The translations under genes and the position numbers were made by a program. This document shows, piece after piece, positions 62,364-64,000 of a stretch of 64,000 nucleotides of DNA (positions are counted from its first letter, which is position 1; each line of letters begins with the position of its first letter). The notes beneath the pieces were generated by a model that was given only the letters and a program-made list of their open reading frames with translations, did not search any database and was not told where the DNA came from. Origin of the DNA: a bacterium (GTDB lineage: Bacteria; Planctomycetota; Planctomycetia; Isosphaerales; Isosphaeraceae). The stretch lies in NCBI GenBank assembly GCA_016125085.1, contig WGMM01000001.1:1-64000 (forward strand), in the 5' to 3' direction.

Positions 62364-64000
62364 ATGATGGCATGGATGACTCGAACCGCTTCGGCGAACG
62401 ACAGCGAATCGAAAGCGGCCAGCGGAAGTGTGTCCAGCGCAACGGATCACGCCCCGGGCTGGCGATCGTTCGGCTGGCTGGCCATCGTGGTTTTCGTAGC
62501 GATCTCGGCCGCCGATGCCACCTGGCGGGTCAATCCCGTCTTTCACGATCACTGGATCTATTACGGCTTCCAGCGCAACCTCACCGCCCACCTGCGCGAC
62601 TTCGCCTGGACATACTGGGCCACCCGCCTGGCGATTCTCATTCCCGGGGCCGCCGCCCAGCGCGTCTTCGGGCTGGCAACGGGCGAAATCATCCTTCACG
62701 CCGGTCTGCTGGCCGTTTCGCTCTGGGCTATGCGGGCTTGTGGGCGGCGGATGTTCGGCGAGCGGGCAGGGGCCCTGGCCGTCGTCCTGGCCGGCACGCA
62801 CTTCTTTTTTCTTCAGGGCATGGCCAGCGACTACACCGACGGTTATGGCCAGTGTTATCTGCTGCTTACGGCCGCCGCTCTGTTGCGGGCACTCGACCCA
62901 GGCCGGGGCCGGAATCTTGCGGCGGCATGCGCCGGCTTTTTCGCCGCCTGCGTGGTGCTCACGAACATCGCCTTCGTGGCTTTCCTGCCCGTTCTGACCG
63001 GTGCCGTGCTGGCGGGTCGGCCATGGGGCGGGGGGCGAACCTGGGCGATCTCGAAACGGCTGGCGATCGTCACGGCGATCGGGGCCGTCAGCTTCGGGGC
63101 GACACTGACTCTCGCCGAATTCTGGTTCCATGCCCATACGGACGTACACATCTGGCAGCCAAATCTGCACTTCATCCGTGAATTCCGTAATGACGAGACG
63201 TTCGCGATCCAGGATCAGCGAAACAGCCTGGCGGAATGGCTGCCAGGGGCATCGTGGCTCATCTGGCCCGCGATCGTGACGGCCGCCGGGGCGATCTCTC
63301 TTGTCGATCTCTTGCGTAACCCAGCCGGAACGTCAGCGGCCAGGGCGCGCACGCTGGCCTGGCTCACACTGGTGCCGGCTGCGCTTTTGATCGGCACTCT
63401 GGCCGACGTATCGCTGAAGCTGGACATGTTCGGCAGGCTTTGGTTTTACGGGGTCGTGCTCTATCAGCCCCTGGCGATATTGCTGGCGGCCGGGCTTCTG
63501 GACCGCTATCTGCCGGATGCCGGCAAGGCTGCGGCTCGATTTCTCCCAGCCGGAGTGCTTCTGGCGGTCGGCCTGGCGGCCGTGCATGGGGCAGGGGTGG
63601 TGAAAGGAATCGCGCCCGGCGAAGTGAACGAGACCGCCGTGTTCGCTCTGACGTTCCTGGCAGGTGTCGGCGGTTTCGCCGCGACCATGGCCGGATCGGT
63701 CCGAAACGTGCCGGTTCTGTTCTTCACGGGCCTGGCCGTTATTGGAGCGGTGCAGGGGCCGCAGCGGGCCATGTTTCGTGTGGACGCCGGCCGGACACCG
63801 GCTCTCGTGGAATTCGCCATGCTCGACCGCTGCCGCGAACTCGACGCCCGGGCACGCACCGACACCGCCGCGGCTGTGCAGGAGGCCGTCGAGCGCTGCC
63901 TGGAACTGGCCCCCGCCAATGACCTGGGCTTCTGGTACGACAAAAACGCGGCCATGGCCCCGGCGTTCGAGATGGTCAACGCCACGTTCGCCTACGGGCG
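62364..64000 (+). CDS. Large polytopic membrane protein (cut by window end)
   Basis: The frame is open without a stop from the ATG at 62364 (AGGGA seven bases upstream) to the end, 545 codons so far. After a short polar N-terminus come many hydrophobic helices (WLAIVVFVAISAADATW, LAVVLAGTHFFFLQGMASD, AACVVLTNIAFVAFLPVLTGAVLAG, LVPAALLIGTLADVSL). A loop with VNPVFHDHWIYYGFQRN and DYTDGYGQCYLL recalls GT-C-type glycosyltransferases. The last 60 residues visible are helical and TPR-like (AVQEAVERCLELAPANDLGFWYD). The rest lies outside the window. Transcribed divergently from parA, with the array between them. Confidence 0.75.
   Translation, partial: MMAWMTRTASANDSESKAASGSVSSATDHAPGWRSFGWLAIVVFVAISAADATWRVNPVFHDHWIYYGFQRNLTAHLRDFAWTYWATRLAILIPGAAAQRVFGLATGEIILHAGLLAVSLWAMRACGRRMFGERAGALAVVLAGTHFFFLQGMASDYTDGYGQCYLLLTAAALLRALDPGRGRNLAAACAGFFAACVVLTNIAFVAFLPVLTGAVLAGRPWGGGRTWAISKRLAIVTAIGAVSFGATLTLAEFWFHAHTDVHIWQPNLHFIREFRNDETFAIQDQRNSLAEWLPGASWLIWPAIVTAAGAISLVDLLRNPAGTSAARARTLAWLTLVPAALLIGTLADVSLKLDMFGRLWFYGVVLYQPLAILLAAGLLDRYLPDAGKAAARFLPAGVLLAVGLAAVHGAGVVKGIAPGEVNETAVFALTFLAGVGGFAATMAGSVRNVPVLFFTGLAVIGAVQGPQRAMFRVDAGRTPALVEFAMLDRCRELDARARTDTAAAVQEAVERCLELAPANDLGFWYDKNAAMAPAFEMVNATFAYG

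Noticed and set aside
62372..63181. A 269-residue plus-strand frame
   Set aside because: It is out of frame with the long membrane protein that starts at 62364 and continues without a stop to the window end; its translation is Arg-rich noise.

Overview
The window looks like chromosome (or a large replicon) of a GC-rich planctomycete, probably of the Isosphaeraceae/Gemmataceae type. This rests on gene content, not on a marker gene: three PEP-CTERM secreted proteins, a sulfatase, a Tat-exported Gfo/Idh/MocA oxidoreductase, a sigma factor next to a membrane Ser/Thr kinase, a TIGR04222 protein with a Gly/Cys tail, and carbamoyltransferase/SxtJ/DUF5989 genes. I see no rRNA or tRNA.

Layout. 1-4.2 kb: a cut-off gene, an FAD oxidoreductase, a tautomerase, a Uma2 nuclease-fold protein and a SUKH protein. 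4.4-9.3 kb: a sulfide-oxidation unit (ArsR regulator, persulfide dioxygenase-rhodanese, TauE/SafE, DsrE, type II sulfide:quinone oxidoreductase) with the same dyad in front of the regulator and of the first enzyme gene. 10-18 kb: sulfatase, GT-C-like protein, acyltransferase, rfbB and a broken partial copy of rfbB. 18-22 kb: phosphopantetheinyl transferase, sigma factor and kinase. 22-28.5 kb: PEP-CTERM protein, PQQ-type sugar dehydrogenase, TIGR04222 protein and TPR-STAS protein. 28.8-32.5 kb: a toxin-antitoxin pair beside an AT-rich PHP-SMC ATPase gene, probably acquired. 32.7-42.4 kb: a minus-strand glycan cluster in which RfbA, RfbB (from 17 kb), a ketoisomerase/acetyltransferase fusion and an aminotransferase form a plausible dTDP-3-acetamido-3,6-dideoxyhexose pathway, with glycosyltransferases, a carbamoyltransferase and a flippase-like protein. 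42.8-49 kb: esterase, oxidoreductase, a HEPN / partner / EVE-nuclease group, a VOC protein and a small secreted protein. 49-52.7 kb: a repeat-rich zone with a REP-associated transposase (RAYT) between arrays of its likely REP hairpins. 52.7-59 kb: epimerase, glycosyltransferase, DUF4143 ATPase, peroxiredoxin and PEP-CTERM protein. 59.2-62.1 kb: a ParA ATPase and a ribbon-helix-helix partner, with about 1.6 kb upstream built on an 8-bp lattice of CTNNAG hexamers. 62.4 kb to the end: a membrane protein cut by the window edge.

The most unusual object is the CTNNAG octamer array (about 60475-62065) beside the ParA/RHH operon. It has the position and partner genes expected of a type Ib partition centromere, but is much longer than the classic plasmid examples. 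This reading is inference; the lattice itself can be read directly in the sequence.
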